Source: Symsagittifera roscoffensis (Eukaryota; Xenacoelomorpha; Acoela; Convolutidae). From it: a stretch of DNA of 64,000 nt. Where the stretch lies: assembly GCF_963678635.1 (NCBI RefSeq), contig NC_087065.1, positions 36,607,888-36,671,887 on the forward strand, given 5' to 3'. Shown here piece after piece: positions 44,166-55,355 of this stretch (positions within the stretch are counted from its first letter, which is position 1; each line of letters begins with the position of its first letter). The notes beneath the pieces were generated by a model. It saw only the letters and a program-made list of their open reading frames with translations. It was not told the origin of the DNA and did not search any database. A program made the position numbers and the translations under genes.

Positions 44166-45082
44166 TAATCCATTCAAAAGTGAAAACAGAAAGTGCCCAT
44201 ACGCTCACGCTTAACAACGGGGTTGTGCTTAAGAAATCAGAGGTGGCAGTGACACGGCACCGCCAACTTCGCAAGAAGTAAAACGGCGCAATACGAAAAA
44301 AAAAGTTACAGAACCCGAACCCAAACAGAGAAAACGATCGAGACGATGATTCGACCCAAAAAGTGGGTCGGAAACGGACGAACGTGACCATTTGCTAAAT
44401 ATGTCGGCGAAACGGGCATCGAGAATTGCGATACGGAGGCAAAGCAGCGGCGACTCTTCGCCATTACCAGAGAGGCAAACACCGGCTACAGGACAAGGGA
44501 GCCAAAACGAGAAACGGGGCGATGACAAAAAAGCCGACACCGTGGGTGAACCGCCGCTCGATACTGGGAGTGACATTATTACTATTCTGGCATGCGACCA
44601 AGCAAACTCGTCCGCTTCACGGGAGCCTCAGAAATCGGTAACCGCAGATACAAAGAAGAAAACGCGGAAAACTCGGTTAGTTTCCTGCAGCAGCCAGGAG
44701 GACAGCCAGGTGAGACGGCGTCGCGACGTAGTGGACGCAAACAAATCGCGGCTACCAAAATGGGTGGGGTAATGATAGATTACATTGCGAGCAAAGGAGA
44801 TTCAGTAAGAAAAAATGAGAAAAAAACTGAAAAACTTTAAAACTCTTGTGAGCCCAGGGAGAAGGCTGACCGGTATCCGTTCACAAACTCAAAACCTTGT
44901 CACTAAATTAAATGGTTCTTTAGTTGTTCCAAAAAACTCATACAATACTCGTTCATTATTAAGCTAACAATCAGTAATTTTGCCATTAAAATTTGTAAAC
45001 TTGGTTTATAACATCTAGCAGTTCGCTCAGTTATAAGTCTCTGGATTCTAGTCATTAAATTTTTTCATTTATCAAAGGGGGG
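44166..45082 (+). other. Gyp-C basic tail and 3' region
   Basis: 44392-44772 is an open frame rich in Arg, Lys, Ser and Thr (SAKRASRIAIRRQSSGDSSP, then DTKKKTRKTRLVS), GC-richer than its surroundings. I read it as the C-terminal tail of Pol or a following small ORF; no domain is recognisable. The remainder is non-coding up to the polypurine tract. Confidence 0.5.
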
Positions 45083-45297
45083 TGTCAGTTGATGCTAGTT
45101 CAGTTTATGAAAGTTCTCTGTTTCTAGCCATCAATCAGCTGTCATTTGTGGTGCTAATTAGCTCTTGACAGGTCAAGGCCTTCGATGCTGTCGGTCACCT
45201 TTGGTTGACCTCTATAATCACTCTTGGGTGTAATTTTGTAAGATTAAGTTACACTTATTGTCGGAACTTACTGTATTGAGCCAGAATCGTTTTAACA
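45083..45297 (+). repeat. Gyp-C 3' LTR
   Basis: 215 bp, starting TGTCAGTTG after the tract AAAGGGGGG and ending TTTTAACA. It pairs with 39599-39813. Confidence 0.88.
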
Positions 45298-45453
45298 ATG
45301 ACTGAAAAGCGGACAAGCAGCAAAATTCGAGACGTTGGTGATTTTCACTCTTAGGTGGTTACCGAAAACTTGACGACAACGGCAATAGATATGCAAAGTT
45401 GTTGAAATTCAGGAGCATCAAATATTGTTTTCTCGGATACTTCTCAAAGACTG
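45298..45453. repeat. 157-bp direct repeat flanking Gyp-C, right
   Basis: Starts at the first base after the 3' LTR and ends CTCAAAGACTG, like the left copy at 39442-39598. A minus-strand frame through it (45619-45359) has no recognisable domain. Confidence 0.85.
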
Positions 45454-46450
45454 CTACTCGTTCTGAAAAATCATGTCTTGAGCTTTTGTTTGTATGTTGC
45501 TCTTCTATAATGTCGATTGACTTATTTTGTGTCTCAATTACATCATGAAAACTTTCAATAATGTTTGTCAATTCAGTTTCCTTGCTGCCATCATTGAGAG
45601 CTTCTTTGATGAAGGTCACCGGAGTATCATAATAATCATCGTCATTACATGAAATTTTTCAATAAGTTTATCACATATTTTAATAAGTTTGTCACAACAC
45701 GTCAGTTGAGCTTCGATGAGCAGTAGATGTAGAGGTAAAATTTGGGCGTTGTCAGATATATTGTTTGGAGGAGAAAAACATGGCTAAATCAACTCGCAAG
45801 TTGAGAAACTAAAACTTTTCTAGAACCTTGGTTACTAAGAGCTGTAGTTTCAAAAACGAATAAATCAAAAACCATTTTTTAAATTTTGCAATTCTTTGGC
45901 ATTAGAGAACAAGTTTTTTACAGTTTCAGAACAAGTTTCAGAACAAGTTTTTACAGCTATATTTTTTCTTTTTAATTCAGTATTTTTATTTTCTTGTTTC
46001 GCTGGTTTTACTCGCTCTTTATTAGATTAAAAGCAAAAATTTCACAAAATTCAAACCAGTTTGTTTCTGAATTTGAGAAAAAAATTGCCGAAACATATAT
46101 CAAATCACGTGTGCAAAGGTTTTAATTTGATATTTCTCTGAACTACTTCTGATTTGGTACCTGATTATGCGTAAAAAAATGTTTTCAACGATAAAATATA
46201 CCAGAACACTAAGTTCCTCGTCACTTTCATTTGTTGGTAAAACTTTTGAGTAGCGACATCACGAGTCAACGCGTCTAGGGTATTCTGAAGACTCAGTACA
46301 AGTCATACTAACTGTGAAAAGGGGAAGTAAGGTTCCTGCGTCGCTTGATCACCTCAATCATGTTCCTCGAGGCACTCCCTTCCCTGTCATCCTCCTCCTC
46401 CGTCCCTGACTGCTTCTCAGAACCCCCCTTGGACCGAACTGAATTCATCA
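45454..46450. other. Non-coding interval between Gyp-C and Gyp-D
   Basis: No supported gene. A minus-strand 86-codon frame at 45359-45619 is acidic/Ile-rich but lacks any context for a real exon. Confidence 0.45.
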
Positions 46451-46569
46451 CCTAAAAAAAGTATCCACTACAACACATCTGGTGGTTCTTCTTGCAATTC
46501 GCCCCTTAATTTGTTATGATTGACGCGTTTCGCCCCTCGCATTATTTGGTTGGCTATTTTACATAGAAG

Positions 46570-46783
46570 ACCTACTAAAAAACGTGAGCCAAACTCGGTG
46601 CAGGAAAAAGGTACCACTCGGAGTGTGAGCTGTTTAGAAAGAGTAAGTCGAACTGTAAGTTTCAGAGTATAGAATGAAGAACTGTATATCATAAAATTTG
46701 TCGGAGACAATGAAATAGAGGTCAAGCAAAGGTGACAGACAAATCTGACGGTTCAATAACAGTTAACACCAGAATTTGACAGT
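46570..46783 (-). repeat. Gyp-D 3' LTR remnant
   Basis: On the minus strand it starts TGTCAAATTC and includes GTCACCTTTGCTTGACCTCT, which lines up with the Gyp-C LTR, then diverges. Both ends are uncertain. Confidence 0.45.
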
Positions 46784-46889
46784 GTGGGAACAGAACTAAA
46801 ATGGTGTGAACTAAATTAATGACTATCAGATTGCCCTTATCCCTAGACTACTGGTTTACAAAAAAATTTAAAATAAGTTTTGAATCGGT

Positions 46890-47460
46890 GTCTTAGTCCC
46901 TTTTCTTCCTCCACTCAGTTTCTCCTTTCTGGTTTTTTGAATTTTGTTTATCATAAACGCGCCTATATTGAATTGTCTACTGCCCTTCGCTTTCTTCTGC
47001 TCCGTTTTGATGACTTTTATTCTTGTGAGCTGATCGTTTCCTGGCTTGGTACGACTCCAATCTTTCTTTCCTAACTCGTTTTTTCCCGTCCGCCTTGGGA
47101 ATTGTTGTTACCGATGCGGAAGGCTCGCCTTGTTTTCTCGTCGCTTCTTTTCCTCATCCGCTTTTGTCGCTTTTGCATGCTCAGTCGCCGTTTCGTAATT
47201 GCTAGGTTGTACTGTTTTCTCCCCTTTTTATCGAGAGCGGCTTGTCGTCGACGTCGTCATCGGATTCCGAGTTGTTCTCCGGATTAAGTTTCCTTCGCGT
47301 AGGGTAGCTGCTCTTTCGAAGCGGTTTACTCTTTCGAATTCGCTTGTTTTGCGCCCACGTTTTTTCGGCGGGCGTAGCGCGAGCGTTGATGGCTCCGTGT
47401 GCTCTCTTTTGGGCGTCATTATCTTTCGTGTCGTCACGACAGATTTCCTAAGCATTTGAA
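46890..47460 (-). other. Gyp-D basic tail region
   Basis: The minus-strand frame 47455-47228 is Arg/Thr/Lys-rich (LRPPKKRGRKTSEFERVNRF). It corresponds in position and composition to the tail of Gyp-C. No domain was identified. Confidence 0.5.
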
Positions 47461-48600
47461 CTGTAACAACCGTTACTCATTTGAACTGTGTGGTTGCTGT
47501 GCGCTACGATTTTCGTTTTCAGCAGCTTACATTTGTTGAGAGCAGTTCCGACTCCGGTCCGCTGGAAGATTAGTTCCGATGGCGCTGTTGTCGGCGATGT
47601 CCCTGCCTGAATTATAGACGATGGCTCAGCGTCTGGGTTGTTTTGCTTGTCCTGGGTTAACCTGGTGAGGTCATATCTGTGTTTGATAATGTACACGGTA
47701 ACAGACAGGACCCCCCGGTTGGTGTCCGCCGGGTGCGGCATGCTCTGCGCGACAAAGTCAGTTTCATCTAAGCTACCATTTTTAGATCGTACTGCGTATG
47801 CCCATTTTAAGTTTTGTACTGACGGTTTTTTCGTGAAGTCTTTTAAAACCGTCTTTGCCTCGCGTAATTGATGGGCCTCATATGACATAATTTCGAGGGT
47901 AGTAATTTTTGAAAATCTTAGTGCTCCGAGGGCCCTCTTGAACTTTTCCTCCAGGGGTTTCATCTTCCCTTCTTGATCATAAGTGAACACTGAGTTCTTC
48001 AAATTTCCGATTGTTCGTTGCACTCACCCCGTCGCTCGGTGGTCGTTCACAGGCGATGGGATGGTTTCGAGTCCTTCCTCATTGTGAAAATTATTGACCA
48101 CTCTGAACCTAAAGTATGTTCTTGGTCTGCGTCAATTCGTTGAAGTACACCTTGGGTATATATTCATGTTTTTAGGCACTTAAGTATCAAATCCAAACGG
48201 TTTGGTCCGCATACCATTGCGGTTGGCCACCTTGAAAATCGATCAGCTGCTAGTATGATATATTTTTTAGACTCATTTAAGTACTTTACTAGTCCCCACA
48301 AGTTGTACTGATTCGTTTGGTTCCTTTGGTTCCGGTATTTTCCTTAAGTCTCTTTTGGGACACATTTTCATATTCCCACCGGCTACGTTGAAATCCCGTC
48401 AGTTTGCCACGATCGAATCAGGGCTTTTATAAATGTACGGGTACCACACGTCCTTGGTCGCAGCCTAGATGCTCAAATTCCCGTGATATTATTGATGTAG
48501 CCGAATATTCACCACCACATGCAGTGTGTTTAGGAAAACTAACTTTTCACCCATCCATAGGCATCTGTCTCTTAGGTGGAAATCGTGCTTATATTGAGCA
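47448..48600 (-). pseudogene. pol: Gyp-D integrase (broken)
   Basis: Near 48320-48460 the minus strand reads KDVWYPYIYKSPDSIVAN, then KIPEPKEPNESVQL, a zinc-finger-to-core transition. LNESKKYIILAADRFSRWPT follows with a core Asp. A 191-codon open frame (48023-47448) covers the late core and C-terminus: QRTIGNLKNSVFTYDQEGKM, ALRFSKITTLEIMSYEAHQL, LKDFTKKPSVQNLKW and PHPADTNRGVLS. It is the best preserved integrase C-terminus of this lineage in the window, but frames change between the parts. Confidence 0.82.
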
Positions 48601-48619
48601 TAATACTCGCTCGACGCAT

Positions 48620-49280
48620 AACATTTCGTGTGAAATTCCGGGTTTTTATACTTTAATATCTCTATTATTGCTTGTAGCTGAGGACCGGCCGAGCATTGGG
48701 ATTCTATAAGCAGAATTTCAGTAAAACAGATAAAACCGTCTGTTTATTTACAATTTTACAATAGCGCGGAACAATTGATATAATAACTTTTTTTGTTTCA
48801 ACCGACGGATACGTTTCAAACGGGAAGGCGACGGAATGGAAACAATCAAGTTGCACCTCAAGCTAGTAATTTCTGTAGAAATTGCTGCTATCTTTGTATT
48901 AATTTCTTTTTCATCGTCGCCGCTACAAATAATTAGATGTTTTCAAATAGTTTCCGTTTTATTTGCCCATTACAATTTGATTAAATATTTGTTCAAGCAT
49001 TCTTGAGTTTTTCACTTTTAAAACAATTTTTGTCCCAACTGAATTCGCTATTTTGTCAGTTGATCATCGGATTATTCAATTTAGCGGCCTATGATTGGTC
49101 CGTTTTCTAGCGCGTGCGTTTTTGCCCCTATCGGCCGTTTTCATTCTTAAATTTGCATACTCGTTTCTGATTGGTTAAATTGCTTTGAGTTGAGTCTATT
49201 TTTATGTTGGGCATCTTGCAATTAATTAAAGTAAAAATCCGAGGGCGCCGCGTATTGAAGTTGCTTTTTCCACCATGAAC
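48620..49280 (-). other. Gyp-D RNase H to integrase linker, decayed
   Basis: By position this should hold the linker between RNase H and integrase. I can read only scattered fragments and no clear domain on either strand. Confidence 0.4.
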
Positions 49281-49284
49281 ATAC

Positions 49285-50000
49285 TATTGTTCATCCTAAC
49301 GGGCTTAGTTTTTGTACAAGGCAGGTGGATTTCTCCACTGGCTTGTGGTGTACTTGGAAATTGGAAGAATTTATGTGGTCAAGCCACCGAGTTTGTCGGC
49401 TGAATATAATCTTGTTTCTCTTATTATTACCGTTTAGTAATGGAACCAGCACCCTAAAGTCTGTTACGTGACTAAAAGTTTCCTTCCCAACACATATTTT
49501 TGAAAATATTTCGCTCCCAATACGACCGCTAGCATTTCTACCTCATTCGTTAAGCATTTTTTTTTCGGCGTTGTTCAGGTATCTTGATGCAAAGGCGAGA
49601 TGAGCCTTCAGCCTTCGGAGCCTTTTTGTTCGAGTACCGCTCCGAGTCTATTATTACTTGCATCGCATACCATCCGGATATCACGAGAGACATTGAGGAG
49701 TCTTAATTGGACTTTGTTAGCGACTTGTTTGCTTAGATGTTCCTTCCCAACACATAATTTTGAAAAACAAATTGCTACCTTTACGACCGCTAGCATTTCT
49801 ACCTCATTCTTTGAGTATTTTTTTCGGCATCTTGAAGGTATCTTGAAGCAAACGAGATGAGCCTTCAGCTTTCCGAGTCTAACTTTTTGAGGACGGCAGC
49901 TAAACCGTTATGACTTGCGTCGCATACAATCCTTTTATCCTTATGAAAATCAAAATGGCGAAGTTCAACGATATATGCAACTTGTTTCTATAAATTTTCG
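49285..50000 (-). pseudogene. pol: Gyp-D RNase H with tandem duplication
   Basis: VCDASNNRLGAVLEQKGSEG (49670-49608) is the RNase H start with an intact CDAS carboxylate. FASRYLNNAEKK and RQTRWLDHINSSNFQVHHKP follow (49580-49340). A unit of about 259 bp is repeated head to tail: 49482-49740 and 49741-about 49960 share TCCTTCCCAACACAT at their starts and CGACCGCTAGCATTTCTACC. Confidence 0.78.
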
Positions 50001-50440
50001 AAAGCGTCTTGGCATTCCGTTGTCCAGATGTGGTCTTTTTTTTGCTAAAGATTTGGCCGAAGCCGGCAAATACCTGTGAAGGCTATGGATCGACCCCGTA
50101 AACTTTTTCAATTGCGACAATGTACGGGGCGGTTTCAACGCTTCCATGGGTTCCGTTATCAAGGGTGTTACTCCCGTGGGAGTTATTCTGTGCCCCAGCC
50201 ATTCGCATTCCCTTTGAAAAAAATTGACTTTCATGAGCTTTAAGGATATAATTTCCTCATCAATTTTTTTCAGAATTTTCTCAACTGTCCCGATATGGTC
50301 TATTTCGGTTCCCTTGGTAACTACCAAGATGTCGTCTATAAACGCATTCGCCTGCGAAAACTCGAAAAGGTTGCAGTCCATGTCCAAGTATTGCTCTGAG
50401 AACGATATGACTGGCGTCGCATACGTTCCGGATACCACGA
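49965..50440 (-). pseudogene. pol: Gyp-D reverse transcriptase, second piece
   Basis: A 157-codon open frame reads NAFIDDILVVTKGTEIDHIG, the RT catalytic motif C with an intact DD. It continues FFQRECEWLGHRITPTGVTP, PMEALKPPRTLSQLKKFTGS and IHSLHRYLP. Upstream of motif C the text does not match motif B. That fits a join to an RNase H start from another copy. Confidence 0.82.
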
Positions 50441-51335
50441 GAGACGTCGAAAAGCCTTAATTCGACTAAGTTAGCGACTTGTTTAATTAGATGTTCGAAT
50501 GCCGTTTGACACTCCAGTGTCCAATTAAACTCGTTTTTCCGGCTGATTAGAGTTCCTAAGGGTGAAGATGATTCGAGATAACTGTTCAGACTGTGAATTG
50601 AGCCCACTAAAAGTTTAAGTCAAGAAACTGTGCGAGGGGCTTTTAGAGCTTAGATCGTTTCCGTTTTTTGGATTAATGGTAATGATCCGGTCGGGGTTAT
50701 CCTATGGCCTAATCATTCGTTTTCTCCTTTTGCAAAACTGATCTTTTTTAGTTTTAAAGACATGTTTTTTGTCTAGTTATCTTCAGTATCTTTCCGGCCG
50801 CGGGGGTTTCTTCTACTTCGTTGCCTTTGGTTACGACTAAAATGTCGTCGATGAAAGTGCGTTCCTGTGGAAACGCCGAGAGTATGCGTCCATCACCTAT
50901 TGAAATTCCGCATGCATCGTTGTAAGGTCGTAGAAGCCCGAAATGGATCTATACGTATCGATTGATTTCCCTCCGACTAGTAGAATTTGCATTGTACGCT
51001 CCTTTACGTACTGAGTAGTAATTGGCCGTACGCTTACGTTAGGACCATTGTGGAAAAATATACGTCCCGCGATTTCTTTCGCTTATTGTGTGCCTGACGG
51101 TATCCTTTTCTTCGATTTTTGGCATTTATGCACCTGTTTAATCAGTTCCTTTGTTTCCAATGCTAGTTTGATTGACTCATCTTTCTCTTTTCTTATTACT
51201 CTTGGTGACACAATTTATTTATCTGATTGTTGCTAAAATTTTTCTCCCTGTCCTTGTTTCGGTAATTTGACATTTTCCTTATCAATTTTGTCTTGCAGTG
51301 TTATTGGAACCCATTACCTCTTCTTTTGTGTTGGC
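50400..51335 (-). pseudogene. pol: Gyp-D reverse transcriptase, first piece
   Basis: From 51335 down: VPITLQDKIDKE and SIKLALETKELIKQVHK (fingers). Then GGKSIDTYRSISGFY (motif B region) and TFIDDILVVTKGNEVEETPA (motif C, about 50820-50870). After a decayed stretch, GSIHSLNSYLESSSP, TAFEHLIKQVANLVELRLFD and NVCDASH (RNase H start, about 50607-50400) follow. The text then runs into the second RT piece instead of continuing through RNase H. Confidence 0.78.
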
Positions 51336-51620
51336 ATTAGTTTCTCAAAAGGTTTCGCTTGTACACTATAATTCCTATTTTTCCCAGCCCGATGAAAATG
51401 ATTATTGAATTGCTTACTGAAGTAGTTCTGCCATGAATCCAGCAAAGTTTCTCCTCCTGGTGCCTTTGCTTCTCCCCTTGGATTGACCTTATGCTCGCCC
51501 CTGGTGCTTGCTGGACCAGTTGCAACCCGATGCTCAGCATCAAATCTCTCACTGTTGGATGGTCGATTTCTTCAAATCTTTTGATTCGAGCCGGAATGTC
51601 CCATCCGTTGGTTTCCAGTC

Positions 51621-51815
51621 TCAGTTCCGTTGCTCCAAGTAAGTGTAGCGGGTTGTTTCTGTAGTCCCAACCTGGATGTCTCTGGGTTGGAGATCAATAA
51701 ATTTTAAGCCGGTGGAGACCGCCGTGCTTTTTAGTTCGTCATTTGTGAATATCGATATCGGCGAGCCACTATCAATCCACACATTCGTTTGCTTCCCGTT
51801 GATCTTTTTTGGCAC
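51621..51815 (-). pseudogene. pro: Gyp-D aspartic protease start
   Basis: The open frame reads INGKQTNVWIDSGSPISIFT then NDELKSTAVSTGLKFIDLQP. The Asp-Ser-Gly active site is intact and the flanks are as in Gyp-C. The protease continues only in broken frames to the left. Confidence 0.8.
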
Positions 51816-51849
51816 TTCGGTTTTTTTTTTCGATTTGACTGTTTCGCCA

Positions 51850-52414
51850 TTAACAAATAAGTCCCTGAGCTTTTGGAATCTCTTGAGTTCTGTCTCTTCT
51901 CCGGCTTGTTATCCCGTCCGATTGAACTCCATGTTGGGACTGAATGTCCTCCATCTCCCTGACTCGTCTATGTCCTATTCTCCGTTTCCATGGACCACAG
52001 CCAGTCGCTCTCTCTATCCGCGTTTCCGTCGGCACGGTCGTTCGTAGTGTCCAACATTTCGACAAAAACTGCACGTTGCTTCCCTGGCTGGACATTTTGC
52101 CGTGTGCTCCGGTGTAAATCCCGGCTGATCGCAGTTTTAGCATTTCCTGCTACCCATTTGGGCTCCCCCTCGGACTTCGGGCCATCCTCTATATGGCTCT
52201 CTTGCTTATTGCCTACTAATTCGATAGCCTCTTTTGATCACTACCACCAGTTCCGTTTTGATCTGCAGTGCTCCTCCGGTGGCTCCGGTCAACGTTGCCA
52301 CCTCCAACTAATCTTACGTACCTTTTGGTGATTTTCTGGAAATGAAACCACAATCTAGGCTCGTGATGCCATGATTAAGTCCAAGGAAGAGCTCTCACAT
52401 TATCTGTAGCCGCC
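51850..52414 (-). pseudogene. gag: Gyp-D gag, internally deleted
   Basis: ATG overlaps the primer-binding site (MAATDNVRALPWT, then a stop). The capsid part is missing. The nucleocapsid is readable at about 52030-52150. A first knuckle NCDQPGFTPEHTAKC has a stop between its first two Cys. A second knuckle CSFCRNVGHYERPC is a perfect CX2CX4HX4C. Confidence 0.75.
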
Positions 52415-53618
52415 ATAAAATAGTTTTGCTCAAAGGCAAAGCTAAGCCAAGAACGTGAAGAAAACAATTGATAATAGCTGTACAGGCAGGATAGACTTAA
52501 GATTGGAGTGCGGTCAATTCGTAGGCCAATCACAATCCTTACGATGCGAAATTGTGCATTTTGTGATTTGTAAGCGGACGCCGCAATCCTTTTGTTTTTG
52601 GTCTGTTGCGGAATCAGCTTACAATTCACAAAATGTACAAAGTTCAAAACAGCAAAAATTAACAAAAAATAGCATTAATTTGGGTTCCGCAATAATTCAG
52701 TCTGTTGCCTAACCCGCAAAATTGCTATTTTTTAAATCTTTTTCGCTGTTTTGGATTCCACTGACAAATAGCTAAAAACTGTATTGCTCAAAATTGATCC
52801 AAAAACAGGCAACTTTGCGGAATCTGCATCAAAGTTTGCAGAACCCCGAACAGTTTGTGGAATCTGCAAGCAAATACTAATAAATGGGTTCAGTAAACTT
52901 AAGCGGTCGTGGAATCCGCTACTGTAATGGGAACCCAAAATTTGTCAGCGGAGTCCGCAAAATGTAAGAAAAATCCACATACTGCAAGCGGAAGCCGCAT
53001 AAATTTGCGGAATCCAGAACAACTAGCTGTGTTTGCTCGTTGCGGAATCCGTAATTAAACTGATGTGCCGACAAAATTTACGTTGCATGTATTTGTACAC
53101 GGAATCTACGGAAATTGGAATCCACTTACCTTTTCGAGCATATATTTAAAGACTGGTACATGCAGACATCAATTTGTGCGCCTCTCCAGTGCACAGTTTG
53201 GCCTCTTAATGATCGAGATACGAAACCAAACGAACGAATTAATATTTTTCTCTGTTCTGATTGGCTTACGACGTGTCTACTTTGTGGCAGGTTTAGTTTT
53301 TGCTATGTAACCTTTTAGATTGATCCTATGTGAATCGCAAAAAAAACGAAACTAACTAACCTTAGTCTCTTTTTGATGTTAACAATTGGTGTAAGGATGT
53401 TGTAGGTCAAGTTTCATCAATTTTAAACCCGTCAGAATAAAACTGAAAAACCATAATTTTTCCAAGATTTCATACTGGGTTTATTCGTAGGTGTAGCGAT
53501 TAGCATGTGTGCATATTAGCATGCGATATTTGCTTTAACTTTTTTCAGACAAAAAAGTTATAAATAATTTTGAAAACCATTTTGATATGTTATGGGAAAT
53601 AAATTTTCACTTTCGCGC
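52415..53618. other. LTR-like end of Gyp-D and palindrome-rich non-coding stretch
   Basis: 52415-about 52540 ends (minus strand) TTGAGCAAAACTATTTTA before the primer-binding site, resembling the Gyp-C LTR end. 52551-52576 and 52620-52646 form an imperfect 26-bp inverted repeat. From 52570 to 53060 there are at least six GCGGA(A/G)(T/G/C)CCGC-like short palindromes. 53140-53250 resembles 24680-24780. No gene is visible. Confidence 0.5.
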
Positions 53619-54280
53619 AATTAAAAATTCGGCTAAGTGCACGCTCTTCAAAGTTGAAATTTGATTAAGCAAAACGTGAAATAGCGAATCTTCAAACTAC
53701 ATTATTTTACACGGGCACAATCGGCACACATGCTAATAGGCCGGTCACCGTTTTATGTGACTGTTTTTAAAAGCTTTTAGTCAATATGACATTTAAGTAA
53801 AATGAGACATAGAAAGGGGAGCAATTTATTAAGATTCGATGCGGAGGAAGTTTATCGTAAACATATGGTAAAAGAAGTACAAGATGTGAGAAAGTAATGT
53901 GATAACAAGTAAATCGATTTCATTAACAAGGTGAAGAAAAATGCGAAAAAGATTGGGGAAAATTTAATTTCCCAACTCTGTAATCCACGCTGAGCCTCAT
54001 CTTTTCATTACCTGGTGGAAATTGGAGTAAAATTCGATTAGTTGGCATAATTCAATTTTGCATTTAAATGAGTTCCAGTAACCTTCTTTTGCTTCGATGA
54101 CCCATAAAACCTATTTCAACATACTCGGTAAACGAATTCGAAAATAATTATTTCCCGAGTTTTTCTCGACCTGGAAGTGGCCTTAAAATTTTAGTGAAAT
54201 TTTACTTTTAAGATTTACCGTTTTTTTATACCATTAAAATTATTGAATGTTTTTAAGCTTCGAAAACACCAATTGGGGTT
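53619..54280. repeat. Source copy of duplicated segment (repeated at 63342-64000)
   Basis: By eye, six mismatches in about 660 bp to 63342-64000 (about 99% identical). Non-coding. Its left edge (AATT at 53619-53622) is the breakpoint used in the right-hand copy. Confidence 0.9.
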
Positions 54281-54956
54281 TCTGCGTGAGTTCACAGGTT
54301 TAAAAATGATGAAATACAAAAAGATACGGATTCAAAGCTTATATAATAATTGCAATACTTTTGAGGTAATACTCGTTTTCTTTTCATTAATTATTTACCC
54401 CTTTTTATGCACTTGTTAATCTTCTAAACAAGTTAAGATCTCATGCTCATTATTAGACTAGAACATCAAAAGATAACTGAATAATTTATCGATTAGTGTT
54501 CATTGGCTTTTCTTAGAAAAGCTTATTACAAATAATTTCAAACTTGACTGAATTGAAACGTCAGTGAGTTTTAGACAAAGGAACTGAAATGGAAATTTCT
54601 TAACGCAAACATGTTCAACGTCATTCAGAGTCAAAAAGAAGAAAAACGTTACGGGAACTGCTCTTTCCTCTGTCATATTATTTAGTTTAAAAAAGTGATA
54701 ACTGTTCACTTCTAACAAATAGCAGTCACAGATTGTGTAAAACGTCAGCCCTGAATCGAGGAGAGAAGATTAAGGAAACTTCAGTGACCTTAATCACTCT
54801 TTGACATCCTGATTTCATCCCAGATTACAGGCAGTTAAGCATCTCTTCAGACCTAATTAGTGTTTTCGAGGCTCCACAGGGAAATTATTAGCGGATCATT
54901 TGACGCTCTATCAGTTGGTGTGAGCCTTTACAATTTAAAGCAAGCAATTTTTTACC
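54281..54956. other. Non-coding interval left of Gyp-E
   Basis: No domain on either strand; the 72-codon minus frame at 54500-54718 shows no recognised feature. Confidence 0.5.
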
Positions 54957-55343
54957 TGAAACCAGTTAAAAACTAGTATTTAGATCCAATTATATTATTG
55001 ATGAAACTATCTCTATAAAATATTTCTAACTAACCAATCATGATACATAACTAACAATTACAATTATTTGTAACGCTGAAACAATTCATAGTTTCAGCAA
55101 CAGAACAAAAAATATATAACTTAGAAGACAGTCGTTCTCCTTCAGACAGTCAGATATCTAAATCGCAAACACCATTATACACTAGATCAATTGAGACTAG
55201 GAGATATAAGAGTTAGATTAAGATCGGTATTAGACTAAGAAGTTACACGAATCTATCCGGTCGAAAATCAGATAGCGTGACGAACAGACGGTGTATCTTA
55301 TCTGATATTACTCATTGAGTGAGCCACCCCGGATTTCAACTCA
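54957..55343 (+). repeat. Gyp-E 5' LTR
   Basis: 387 bp, TGAAACCAG...TTTCAACTCA, about 80% similar to the Gyp-B LTR by eye. The primer-binding-site candidate TGGTGCGGCC starts at 55346. Confidence 0.85.
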
Positions 55344-55355
55344 TCTGGTGCGGCC

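Larger units (their letters stand above)
39599..45297 (+). mobile_element. Gyp-C: rearranged K02A2.6-like Gypsy element
   Basis: 215-bp LTRs at 39599-39813 and 45083-45297 bound gag, zinc knuckles, protease, a truncated RT, an inverted pol segment (41822-43490) and an integrase with tail. The primer-binding site TGGCGCAGCC begins at 39814 minus one base overlap with the LTR end (ACA|TGG). A polypurine tract (AAAGGGGGG) ends at 45082. Stops and rearrangements make it inactive. Confidence 0.88.
46550..52640 (-). mobile_element. Gyp-D: K02A2.6-like Gypsy element with mosaic RT region
   Basis: On the minus strand from the right: an LTR-like end, primer-binding site TGGCGGCTAC at about 52412, a shortened gag with two zinc knuckles, protease, RT and RNase H pieces in repeated order, integrase and tail. 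A 3' LTR remnant near 46570-46783 shares GTCACCTTTG.TTGACCTCTA with the Gyp-C LTR. Outer boundaries are approximate because the LTRs are decayed. Confidence 0.8.
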
